Below the pieces are notes generated by a model. It ran no database searches. It saw only the letters and a program-made list of their open reading frames with translations, and had not been told where the DNA came from. Shown here piece by piece: positions 11,895-23,899 of a stretch of DNA of 64,000 nt. The DNA comes from Latrodectus hesperus (lineage: Eukaryota; Arthropoda; Arachnida; Araneae; Theridiidae): contig CM075853.1 of assembly GCA_037975125.1 (NCBI GenBank), forward strand, positions 88,484,395-88,548,394, given 5' to 3'. Every line of letters starts with the position of its first letter. Within the stretch, counting starts at the first letter, position 1. Position numbers and translations under genes: made by a program.

Positions 11895-12220
11895 AAAACC
11901 GTACTATGGAGCTCCAGCAGCTCCACGTCGCTTCTCGTTAAGATCAGCAAAGGGAAGCATCGTTTGCCACGTGCAGTGATTGGGAAGGTAACCACGCCGC
12001 ACTCTCTCTTATTGGGTTGCTGGAGCTGCGTGGGTTGTCCACGTTCCTATGCGACATCCAGAGTCCTTCGTTTCGCGTGACGTGGTTGGGAGAGGATGAT
12101 GCCGCCTTAGGTGTGACCTCGCCTCTTCACTGTGGTTCAAAATGACGAGGCGCTTGGGAACGGGTGAGCGTTCAAAATCCATTACCTTTAAGGGCTCACC
12201 TGCACTGCTATACTCTTATC
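11895..12220. repeat. GC-rich block, unclassified repeat with inverted ggagct ends
   Basis: The left part has ggagctccagcagctccacg (11908) and the middle has gctggagctgcgtggg (12019), which are largely complementary, enclosing about 100 bp. The right part (gtgacgtggttgggagagg to gggctcacctgcactgc) has no recognised coding. It sits directly upstream of the gypsy remnant and may be part of its gag/leader or an independent element. Confidence 0.35.
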
Positions 12221-12549
12221 TATAAAAGTAAAACATCATGTGACAATATGTGACAAAATTTAAAATATTTGACACTGTATTGTGGACAGCTTAATGCTGC
12301 CATTCTAACATCGACCTCATAAAATGCTTGCTGAGAAGACTTTTCATAGATAGTTTGTCACGTGTTGTAAGGGGGGAACCTGGGAAACTCCCCAGCAGCC
12401 ACCCGGACATACGTGTTTACTGAAAGATCGATATCCCACTCACATCATTCGATAGTGACTGGGATCGGATCCGGGAACTTTCGCTGGGATGAGCACTTTT
12501 CTACCACTAAATTCTAGTGAGATTAAAATCTAACATATCACTCAGTTCA

Positions 12550-14254
12550 TCTTAATCATTAAAAAGGACGGTGTGATCCATCCTAAACTTCGAAGACATC
12601 AAAAGCAACAATTGATGGAATTTTCTATATCAAACACCAAAGTGGATGATCAAAACATCAACCAGAAGTACCATTATCACAAATAGTAAATAACGAATCA
12701 CGACCCCTTGCCTTTGTTTCGAGAAAACTTTCTGTATCCGAAAGAAGTTACAGCGTAAATGGCAGGTAATTATCTGTGGCATATGCTGCTATAAAACATT
12801 TTCGATACATGCTTGAAGCAAGATGTTTCACCCTGTTTACCGATTACAAGCCATATGCTTTCTGAAAATGCTCAGACAAAAGTTCACCGAGGCAAACAAG
12901 AAAGTTAGATTTTATTTCTCAGTTCAAGACAAATATCCACCATATAAAAGGATCAGAAAATATCACAGCAGATATGCTTTCTCGGATCGCTGCCATAACA
13001 ATGCCAAATCCTATTGATTACGATGAAATTTCTATAGCACAGAAAAAGAATTTATAGTTAAAAAACTTAATAGAACAGCTTAGGATTAAAGAAAATTTTA
13101 TTGCCAGATCAACACGCTCAAATCTATTGTGATTTTTCAAAGGGTACTGCACGACCTTACATTCCAATTTCATTTCGCAATCAAATTTTTTCTTTATTGC
13201 ATAAGTATTCATTCTAGCATTCGCAACACAACAAAATTAGTGAAACTAGATTTATTTGGTCCTCTATTAATAAAGATTGCATAACCTGGGTGAGGCAATG
13301 TATTCCATGCCAAAACGCTAAAGTCAGTCGACATACTAAAACACCTGTAGGTTCCTTTCTTAATCAGACAAAGAGATTAGATCATGTATACCTCGATATT
13401 GTTGGTCCTCTACAACCTTTTAGGGGCAACTCTTAATGCCTGACGCTGATCGACAGATTTACACGCTGGCCGGAAACTGCGGCCCTTCCAGATATCAGTG
13501 CTCGGACTGTAGCTGAGACTCCTTATAACCATTGGGTTACACGATTTAGCTGCCCATCGCACATTACAACGGATCAAAGGCATCAATTCGAAAGCCAGCT
13601 GTTCCAGTCTCTGTCCCATTCCCTGGGGATTAAAAGAATTCGGACATCGCCTTACCAACCGCAAGCGAAGGGAGGATAGAAAAATTCCAAAGGCATCTCA
13701 AAGTTGCTTTAAAAGGAAATAACACAGACTAATGGTCTGTAGCATTACCTACCATTTTATTAGGTTATCGAACTGCTTTTACAGAGAGCATCAATGCTAC
13801 GACAGCAGACTTAGTCTACGTGGCTACACTTCGACTCCTAGGACAAAGTTTTGCTCCGACGGCATTCGAGTCTTCGTCTCAGCAGTTTGTGAATGAGTTG
13901 AAACTGTACTTTCGTTACAGTCAACCAACGCCTGCTTCCCGACATGGAACTAAGTCCATTTTTATACATTCACATCTGAGAGACTGCTCACACGTATTCT
14001 TACGACACGACGGAGTGAAAAAGCCTCTTCAAAATCCTGGTCCTTTTAAAGTACTTAAGAGGAATCACAAGACTTTTGATATTGACATAAATGGACGTAA
14101 ATGTACCATCTCGTTGGACCGCCTTAAACCAGCCTTCCTTTCAGTGAACATTCCTAAGAATTGTGTTGTTCAGGATACTACTTCCACGCCTACGCAACCT
14201 CTTATCACACGATCAGGACAACATGTTCATTTTCCTAACCGTTTTCTTACATGA
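12550..14254 (+). pseudogene. Ty3/gypsy pol remnant: RNase H, integrase and C-terminal domain
   Basis: Read in shifting plus frames. RNase H: NNESRPLAFVSRKLS, then HFRYMLEARCFTLFTDYKP (about 12690-12860). The end of RNase H lies near 12990. Integrase: the CxxC part of the zinc finger as CIPCQNAKV near 13300, then LDIVGPLQPF (13395), LIDRFTRWPE (13440), ITTDQ (13565) and TSPYQPQA (13646). The last open piece (13820-14254) ends with VFLRHDGVKKPLQ, FKVLKRNHKTFDIDINGRK and LDRLKPA, the usual chromatin-side tail of gypsy integrases. Many stops; no env seen. Confidence 0.85.
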
Positions 14255-14275
14255 TGTAAAAAACTGCGGGGGTAG

Positions 14276-16467
<2,192 letters not shown>

Positions 16468-16478
16468 AATAAAAATTT

Positions 16479-16866
16479 GTTGTTGTTGTTGCTTATCCTC
16501 CATGTCTGACGGAGTCAGACTAGATCCACGAGTTCGTTGACTGTAAGGAAGTCGAAGACTAAAAGAGGATTGCTAAAGAGATCCTCCCTAGAGAGACCCA
16601 TGCAATCCAAAAGATGCTCAGGAGAAGCCTGATGATTTTGGCACTTGGTGCAGGTGACGAAAGTTTTCCTGCCCTCGTTGAAAGTGAGACACTTAATATG
16701 ACCGCTAGCAAGTCTTGAGAGAACAGTCCGGGTACGTCTGTCACACGGGAGGTCAAGGGACAAACCCGGTTTTGATCCCTTGTACCAATTATGGGTGGGG
16801 GGTGTTTTCCACTCCTCCGAGATTTTTGATTTTTCCCGGGAGTATAACTCCAGAAAAGTAAGTGTG
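16479..16866 (-). mobile_element. 5'-truncated LINE insert with 11-bp target-site duplication
   Basis: The 3' terminus is on the left with a (CAA)n-type tail (ttgttgttgttg in plus orientation). The same 11 bases, aataaaaattt, flank the insert at 16468-16478 and 16867-16877. It carries the terminal part of a LINE ORF2 on the minus strand. A second, more decayed copy of this lineage is at 31570-31765 in TSC1 intron 2. Confidence 0.85.
16515..16790 (-). pseudogene. LINE ORF2 C-terminus
   Basis: The minus strand reads WYKGSKPGLSLDLPCDRRTR, then LSRLASGHIKCLTFNEG, CTKCQ, ASPEHLLDC and NELVDLV before a stop. This is the cysteine-containing end that follows RNase H in spider Jockey-like LINEs. The remainder of ORF2 is absent, by 5' truncation rather than later decay, because the flanking duplication is intact. 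Confidence 0.82.
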
Positions 16867-17074
16867 AATAAAAATTTAGTAACGAGTATTCAAGATTTTG
16901 TGTGTGTGTGGTTTCAAATTAAAATTATGCATTTAAAACATTACGTTTTTATATTTAAGTTTCTTATAAAAAAATTAATTTTGTTTTATGTCAATGATTT
17001 GATGGATTTAAGTTAAGAAACTATTTTTTAAATGCGAAGTACATTCAACTTCTAATGATCAGCAGTTTGTAGTT

Positions 17075-17640
17075 CTTCTTCTTCTTCTTCGAGTTGGGTT
17101 TGTATGTCATTGAGCACCTCTGTTTTTATCAGCATTTTGTACTGTTAACTCCAAACCCAATGTTTCTTAGTTCCATTTGCTCGGATCACCCACTTTATTA
17201 ATAAAGTCTGATAACCCTTTAATGGAATCTAGGTGTAACTCTCTAGTATGGATGATGCCTAAAGAGGTTAATCTAGAGAGGGCAAGAGCCTCGCATTCAT
17301 AAATGATATGCTTGGCCGTTTCCTCTTGCATATGACATTTCCTGCAGATAGAATCTTGCTGAAACAGTCCCATTTTATGGAGATGTTTTCTGAAATAGTA
17401 GTGCCCAGTTATGAAGCCTACGATTAAACGTATCTTCTGCCTAGAGCATCTAAGAATTTCATAGGAAATCCTCGCTGATGACCTACAGATCATACCTTTA
17501 GCGTGGGTTTGACCAGGAGATTTGAGCCAAGCTTCATACATCTTCCGTTTTTCCCATCTGCGAACATTGGTTTTTGCGGTCTTCAAATTGATCCCACAAA
17601 AAGGTTCTGGACCAATGGGAACAAAAGACGATCCTTGTTT
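17075..17640 (-). mobile_element. 5'-truncated LINE insert with (GAA)n tail and 11-bp target-site duplication
   Basis: The left end is a (TTC)n tract, i.e. a (GAA)n tail on the minus strand. The insert is flanked by agtttgtagtt at 17064-17074 and 17641-17651. It differs from the lineage at 16479 in its tail and protein. The internally deleted element at 42253-43043 has the same 3' end. Confidence 0.85.
17167..17640 (-). pseudogene. LINE ORF2 C-terminus (second lineage)
   Basis: From 17640 the minus strand reads TKQGSSFVPIGPEPFCGINL and then an open frame with RRWEKRKMYEAW, GLFQQDSICRKCHMQEETAK, HIIYECEAL and LSDFINKVGDPSKWN plus stop. It is the zinc-ribbon-like CxxC-H-C tail following RNase H. 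Open throughout, so the insertion is probably rather young. Confidence 0.82.
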
Positions 17641-17651
17641 AGTTTGTAGTT

Positions 17652-18990
17652 ACATTAATAAAATGTCTCGCTTTCAATATAATTATTTCAGTTGGTTAAT
17701 CCCTTAAACCGCCCAGAGGCTATGTGAAGAATTTTGTTTAAAATTTGTTTAAAGTGGTAATATAGTTTGTGCTTTTACTTCAAAGCTAATTCGTTCCCCG
17801 TAGCACTTGTCAAGAGTATAAAACACAGAGAGATGTATAACCGTTTTTCCCTGATCACTTCATAGAAATGTCATCTTGTTGATTGATTTAAAGTGGAGAT
17901 GTCTATCAGCATATATCATTGGAAGAAATCAACACATGTTTATAATTTACTTTATAAATGCTCTGCTAAGAAAATTTTATTTGTTTTTCTTGCAAATATT
18001 TTACCACCCTCAATATGAAATCATTTTTCAAATATATATTCTTTATTAACAAAATTTTGTGTACAATTAGAAATAGAAATCATTCCATTTGAAATATCTA
18101 CGAAAACATTTGTAAATTCAGTATTCTGTACAAAAATTACAACTGTACTCCATGAGAACATTTTCCTCTTAAATTATGAAAAACTGAATGAATACATAAG
18201 TTAGTAGAATATATAGAAATTTTTTCAGTTATATATTTTGAGGCAAAATTAAAAGAAACATTTTTATTCTACTCTTTTTATAATTTTAGAATTTATTTCA
18301 TAAAATAAGAAGTATTTTGATTTTAAAAAATGCTTCTAATAATTCAAATTTACAAACAATCAAACAAACCGTCTTATTTCCTAATTGATTAATGTAACCA
18401 TTTGAAATCATTACAATTTTATTTGGGAAATTAAAGCAAAACTAGTTTTTCTGTTTTCATTATAAAAAAATGATAAAAGACTGAATTCGAGCAATGATTA
18501 AAACAGTTATTTTACTTAATCAAATCAATTTTTAAATTTTGAACAGGATTTTTAAATTTTGAACAGAAAAATTATGAACAGGAAATTATTAACTGAGTGA
18601 TCTTCAAAAAGTGCGTGAATTTAAATCGATGTTTCAATTATTTAATATTAATAAATAGAGTTCAACAATTTATATAAAAAATATGCTAATAACTTTGATT
18701 TGGTTAAAGTTTTATATCAGAAATCAATGCTCTACTCCCAAAAAGTGTTAAATGAAATTTATTGGAACATTATTATTTAAGTATTTTTAATCGTTTCCTC
18801 TGCTTCCTAATGTTATTTAAATTATTATATATTAATTATATTCTATTTAATTGACTGAAAATTATATTTTTATATATTATAATCAAAATATATTGGAATT
18901 CCAGATGCACTTTAAAATTATATTAAACTAACTGCATGCTTACCCAGCCCGGGAGTTAATATGAGATTGTGTGGTAGTAGAAATAAAATG
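17652..18990. other. AT-rich intergenic, nothing recognised
   Basis: No coding signal. A short direct repeat, ttttaaattttgaacag, occurs twice at about 18531-18565. Confidence 0.5.
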
Positions 18991-19069
18991 ATAAACTTTA
19001 AAATATAAAGGGTATAAATATTTTATGGAAAATATATTGTAATTACAATACTCTTATTTACAACCCTTG

Positions 19070-20330
19070 TTTATAAACAACATTTTTATTTTGTTATCCG
19101 GAGTATATATGTATAAATTTTTTGGATTTCCAACTCGAGAGCGAGCCACGATAGAAAAGCAGGCGTTTTTGTGGTTCATGCCGCAATATTTTAATGTTTG
19201 TCCTTGCAATTTGTTAATTGTAAAACTATAGGCTCATTTAATTGGAAATTTCAGTCTTATAAATTGGAATGACAGTTCAGTTGTGATCAGTGATATTCTG
19301 GGGATAAATACTGTGTGTCTTTTGTCCTTTCCAGTCATAATTTCGGCTTACGAAGTTTTCGATAGCTGTTTGACGATCATCCTTGCTCTATTACATAGTT
19401 TTGGTGAGGTTAGATTTCTGAGTAGTAATCGCGGCGATCCAATTTTCAGTTGAAGGCAATGTAATGGCACTTGAAAAGAATATAAGAATTTTGTAGGGAA
19501 AATGACACTTTCTACAACGTTTAACATCCTGTCAATCGATTTAAATATCATCTCTTCATCGGGAATTTTTTTTAATATTAAAGTTGATATCAAGGACAAT
19601 ATTATTTTTAGTTGCTAAAATTGTTCTCTGAAATAGCCACTCCTTATTGGAATAATTATTAATAATGTTTGGATAAATTTAATCGATGAGTTCGTTTTCA
19701 GTATCAATGAGGCCTGTAAGTTGGATTGCCTATTTGCATCTTAGCCTATTCGAATTTTTTTTAAGCAAAACGAGCTATTTTTTCATGTTTCAATTGTTCA
19801 CCACTCATGTTCAACGTTATTTGCGGTATTTGTATGTATGGCTAGAGATATGATTATTTTATGCATGCATAGATTGGTTTGATGATGTCAATTTGGGGAT
19901 AACTCTCCTGGTAGTATGAGTAGAACACCTCCCATTACTTCAGAATTTTCTCATAATTCGTTAAATGTTTTGTCCATAGCTTCGAGAGAATTTTAATGAG
20001 CCATCGTGCATTCGTCCCAGAAGCTAATTTAACTTATTTAGAAATTCTCTTCGTCCATATGCTCTTGAGATATTACACATCGATATTTGCTTTTTATCTA
20101 TTGTCAACGGTAATTGTAAGGCGAATTGGGGAGTTCGTCCTCCTTCTGTAAGTGTGATGGTAAGGCCAGATGATGCCACTTCAAATGCGATGTATTATTT
20201 ACCACCTATTTCTGTTAGAATGGATTTATTAGAAATGTTTTCTCAATTCCTCCTGGTGCGTCTAAATAAAAAAAATTCCACCTGTATTGTTGTTGATCCC
20301 ATCCATGAGAACGTTACAAGTGTTTTTTTT
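19070..20330 (-). pseudogene. Helitron (Pif1-like) helicase, decayed
   Basis: Reading leftward on the minus strand in changing frames: a Walker A-like LDAPGGIEKTFLIN near 20227-20265; VASSGL and EGGRTPQFALQLPL near 20100-20190; DGSLKFSR near 19990; FPNIINN and NKEWLFQRTILATKNN near 19600-19680; FPTKFLYSFQVP, LQLKIGSPRLLLRNL and PKLCNRAR (19348-19599); and finally FPIKLAYSFTINKLQGQTLK and SRVGNPKNLYIY (19100-19250). This order is that of the Helitron helicase. The Rep part is not seen; Walker A has lost TGKT to IEKT; stops are frequent. Confidence 0.85.
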
Positions 20331-20599
20331 ATTATTATTTTTATTGTAACTGAGATGTAGTTCGTTGTGATCAACATATTCTCTTCAACTGTTTCCTTTT
20401 TCGATTGTTCTTTTTGTTTCCGCCGTTTTACTTCAAAACTGGCAAGATGTCACCTCTTTTAAGTTTAGGCATTCTATAATATATAAATCAAATATGTTTA
20501 TTATGAAGCACACTGAATATATTTTAACTACTTTTCACACTTTATTTTCATTTTGCATTCAATCCCTGTATCATTTTCATTACTCACTCATCCCTGTTT

Positions 20600-20700
20600 G
20601 TTTTTATTCATCTGCACTTTGCTGGTTAGAAACTAGCGTTCAAACTCGTGACGTATCATACTTCTGTACCACTAACTACCAACAGGTAGCTCCACCCATA
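20600..20700 (+). repeat. Possible tRNA-like SINE scrap
   Basis: A box B-like gcgttcaaactcgtg near 20636 follows ctggttagaaactag. Weak; no tail seen. Confidence 0.3.
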
Positions 20701-20794
20701 AAAAAAACTCTGATTATTCCACAGTGTTGTAAAACATTCTACAACATTAGAGTGTGGTCTACCACGGTGGTCTGAGATAGTCCAAACAACTTTA

Positions 20795-20867
20795 GAACAT
20801 TTCAGAATGCTGTGGAATGCTCTCAAATATTCTCGAATGTTCTGGACTTTTCTAGAAATTTCTAGAG
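20795..20867. promoter_or_regulatory. Extended heat-shock-element array
   Basis: On a fixed 5-bp register, alternating triplets read GAA 20795, TTt 20800, GAA 20805, (ctg 20810), GAA 20815, cTC 20820, aAA 20825, TTC 20830, GAA 20835, TTC 20840, GAc 20845, TTC 20850, GAA 20855, TTC 20860, GAg 20865. The stretch 20830-20867 has six perfect and two one-off pentamers in a row. Inverted nGAAn pentamers are the binding site of the HSF trimer. A TATA-like tataa lies at 20960. Whether anything is driven from here is unknown; no open gene follows on either strand. Confidence 0.7.
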
Positions 20868-20879
20868 GGAAAGGCTTCC

Positions 20880-21060
20880 AGCCCTTTTCAAACGCTCGCC
20901 CTTCAAATAGAAATGGGAACCTTCTTCATGTACGGGAGATAGAACGTTACCATACCACATATAACTTCCAAGTTCGTACCGGGACTCATTTCTTAGTTTT
21001 AATGGCACGCCAATTGCACACTTCTTTTTATTATATATATTGATTAATTTGTTTTATAAT
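20880..21060. repeat. GC-richer flank of the HSE array, unclassified
   Basis: Moderately GC-rich (ttccagcccttttcaaacgc, gaaatgggaaccttcttc) compared with the AT-rich surroundings. No coding or TE protein recognised; it may be part of the same mobile unit as the HSE array. Confidence 0.35.
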
Positions 21061-22270
21061 TAAAAAAGTATGTATATTATGTTGATTTACTTCAATACAA
21101 ATGTACAAAGGTTCTGATTTTAAATTATTTTTATAAGCTTTAGTTAATTTTAATTCCTTAGTATAAATTTCTTTAAATTTCATCAAATTCTAGGTAATGA
21201 AAATTATAAAATCCTCAATATATCTAAAGGCAAAAGACATCTGAATAATGCATGATTTTTCATAATATTTTAATAATAGATTTGCTAAAGGACTTGTGAA
21301 TCCAGATCTCTGAGGAATACCTTTAACCTATATGCATAATATATCTCTACAAAAAATATTATTATAAATAGAGAATGAGCAATGATCCATTAATTTAAAT
21401 TAATGCCTAATAAAGACCCATATTCATAAAAATAAAATATTAGTTCAACAAAAAGTTTTATTGGTAAGTTGATAAAAAGAGCCTTAAGGTCATATGAACA
21501 AATATCATCCATTTTATTAGCATACATAAAATTAATTATTAGTTTCTTATTAATTATTCATGTAATATTTGATTTCATAATATTTTTAAGATAGGTAAAT
21601 AAAATGAAATATTTATCATCAATTTGTGTTGTTGTTGGTTGTAATATTTAAATTGATAAATATTTCATTTTATTTAAATGAAATATTTATCAATTTAAAT
21701 ATTACAACCACATGTACTGCATTGGAATTTTATTGTATTCTTATAAAAGTTTGGATTTGGATAAATATAAGGAATATTAAAGTTAATATTTTGAACGTTA
21801 AGTTTTTTAGAAAAATTAGAAACCTTTTTTGTAAATAGTTATTTTTGTGAAATAATTTATTTTAGAAGTTTTTGAATTTTACATTCCTTCATTTAAAGTT
21901 AAAAATAGAATTTTTTTATTAAAATGCATAATTGTTTGTGGCTTTATCAAGGGAATAGTTATAAATAGTTTTTGAAGCTCTTTCATAAATTTCGTAAAAT
22001 ATTTTTAATTAAAAATTTTTTCTTAAATTTTTAATAAAAAAGACATTTTTATTGTAAAAAATATTCCAGAGAAATTTAATGTGAATTAAAAATTTTAAGC
22101 ATAAATTTATCTATATGAGTAATAAATATATACTTGGTACTTTATATACTTTTATGCTGAGTGGATTGATAATCCTATACTTTATTTATATTAGTGTACT
22201 TAATCTTTCATTTCATATTATATTTATAATTTGCTTTGTAAATCATGATGTACCAAATTATATTATTGCG
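21061..22270. other. AT-rich intergenic with a perfect hairpin
   Basis: No gene seen. It contains the inverted repeat at 21637-21709, listed separately. Confidence 0.5.
21637..21709. repeat. Perfect 34-bp inverted repeat (hairpin), 5-nt loop
   Basis: The arm 21637-21670 is the exact reverse complement of 21676-21709, with loop tattt. About 20 bp of the right arm (aatgaaatatttatca) also occurs directly repeated at 21604-21618. The high AT content makes some palindromes expected, but not 34 perfect pairs. Confidence 0.9.
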
Positions 22271-22388
<118 letters not shown>

Positions 22389-22854
22389 AAAATATTTATT
22401 ATATAATATATATTATATAATAAATAATATACAGAACATATTATAATCTTCTATATAATATGGAGCATATTATAATACTTTGAGTATATTTCTATAATGT
22501 TTCAGAATTTAAATAAATTTTTAGAATTTAATCATAATTATAATTTTGTGCAATATAGTGAAGAAAAATCATCTATAATTGAGTTTGTTTTATTTATTAA
22601 CGCAATTAAAAACAAGTCTAATAAAGAATTAAAGATCGGAAAGCAAGAAACAACAGAATGAGGTGACGTCTGATTATGATGATGCCAAAGACCTCGCCCA
22701 GATTTTAAAATCATCCACACCAAAGCGAGATTTGGCGAGATTGCAAAATGTAAACAAAACGGGAACTCAAAACAACTTGAGATATGAATTTATAATTAAA
22801 CCATGATAAAGTGTCAAAAACGAATTATTTAGTAAAATTAGTTTTACCATGTCA

Positions 22855-23160
22855 TTTTATTCCCACTCATGTTAGCCTTTATTAACATACAGAAATCAGA
22901 AGGAAATGGGATAATTGCAATCCACCCTTTTTAGGTACCTACGTATTATTCCGTCGACCATATATGCGAAAACATAAAAATCGTTAATGATCCGATTTAG
23001 CAGCATATAAATTAATTTTATTCCCATTTATGTTTACTTTTATTAAAATACCGAAATCAGAAGAAAATATGATGATAACAATCCACTCTTCTTTTGTACT
23101 TGCGTATTATCCCGTCGACCATATCTGCGAAAAAATAAATGTTTTTCATTCATAATTCGA
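22855..23160 (+). repeat. Tandem duplication, 161-bp period
   Basis: The unit from 22855 (ttttattccc, then gaaatcagaaggaaat, caatccac, cgtattattccgtcgaccat, tgcgaaaa) recurs from 23016 with the same blocks (ttttattccc, gaaatcagaagaaaat, caatccac, cgtattatcccgtcgaccat, tgcgaaaa). Two copies, not identical. A related string, gacgggataatac, appears inverted at 23219. Confidence 0.8.
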
Positions 23161-23379
23161 AAAATAATCATTAATAGTTGCAAAATTATAATACTTATTC
23201 TTAAGGAGAAAATGTTTGACGGGATAATACATAAACACCCATTCTTTTTCTCAATCGCTTTTCGCTACACACAAAGAAATAATAGGAATGTTAATAATCA
23301 AATCGCGAAGAGCATAGGGTTGCTAAAACTAAGTCTGAACAATATTCACATTTTATACTGCCCTATTATTGCAAGTACT

Positions 23380-23470
23380 TACTTCAAGTGCGCATGCGTT
23401 AGAAATTCCATCTGGAGCCGCCGTTCAGGGTTCTATCTTGAGGCTCTAGTCTCTATATATGATATGTTTT
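23380..23470. promoter_or_regulatory. Candidate upstream promoter motif (NRF1-like)
   Basis: The palindrome tgcgcatgcg at 23389-23398 fits the NRF1 consensus and sits in a small GC-richer island that also has gagccgccgttcag. It is on the correct side of TSC1, 5.6 kb before the ATG exon, and could mark the 5' exon of that gene. No clear donor was identified. Speculative. Confidence 0.25.
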
Positions 23471-23810
23471 GGCAAAATCTTGCCCAAGATTGGTATAGTA
23501 ACTAGGCTACCTTTCTAGGACCAATAATAGCTTACCATGGCAGAATGAAAAAACTTGAACTTGCTATTGGTTCAATATTTGCTTACCTTGGCCTTTCCTA
23601 CATTGGGTAAATTTTGGTCCCCCTGATCTGACCAACCTTGGTTTATCTTGGCATGCCCAATATTTATGAAAACGAGGAGCCCTTTATATGTTAATTATTT
23701 GGCTTATTTTGGCATGCTGTATATTGGAGAAAACTTGACGCCCATCATTGGTGCATTATTGGGGTTATCTTGGCAAGATTGCCAATATTGGGCCAAGCTA
23801 TTTTGCTACT
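23470..23810 (+). repeat. Degenerate minisatellite, about 60-bp period
   Basis: The core cttaYcttggca recurs at 23531, 23582, 23643, 23703 and 23764, each followed some 20 bp later by an attgg element (for example caatatttatgaaaac, gtatattggagaaaac). The units are strongly diverged. A sixth partial unit (ttttggcaaaatcttgccc) is at 23468. Open frames across it are by-products. Confidence 0.65.
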
Positions 23811-23899
23811 TGTGTAGATACTACTCTGCTTTTCAGAAAGCTGAGAACTTCTCTCAAAGAGTCTCCATTTATATACTTTCTTACATGTCTTATGAGTAA

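Noticed and set aside
23212..23899. Two 80-100 codon frames
   Set aside because: They overlie the degenerate minisatellite and a tandem duplication; no recognised domain.
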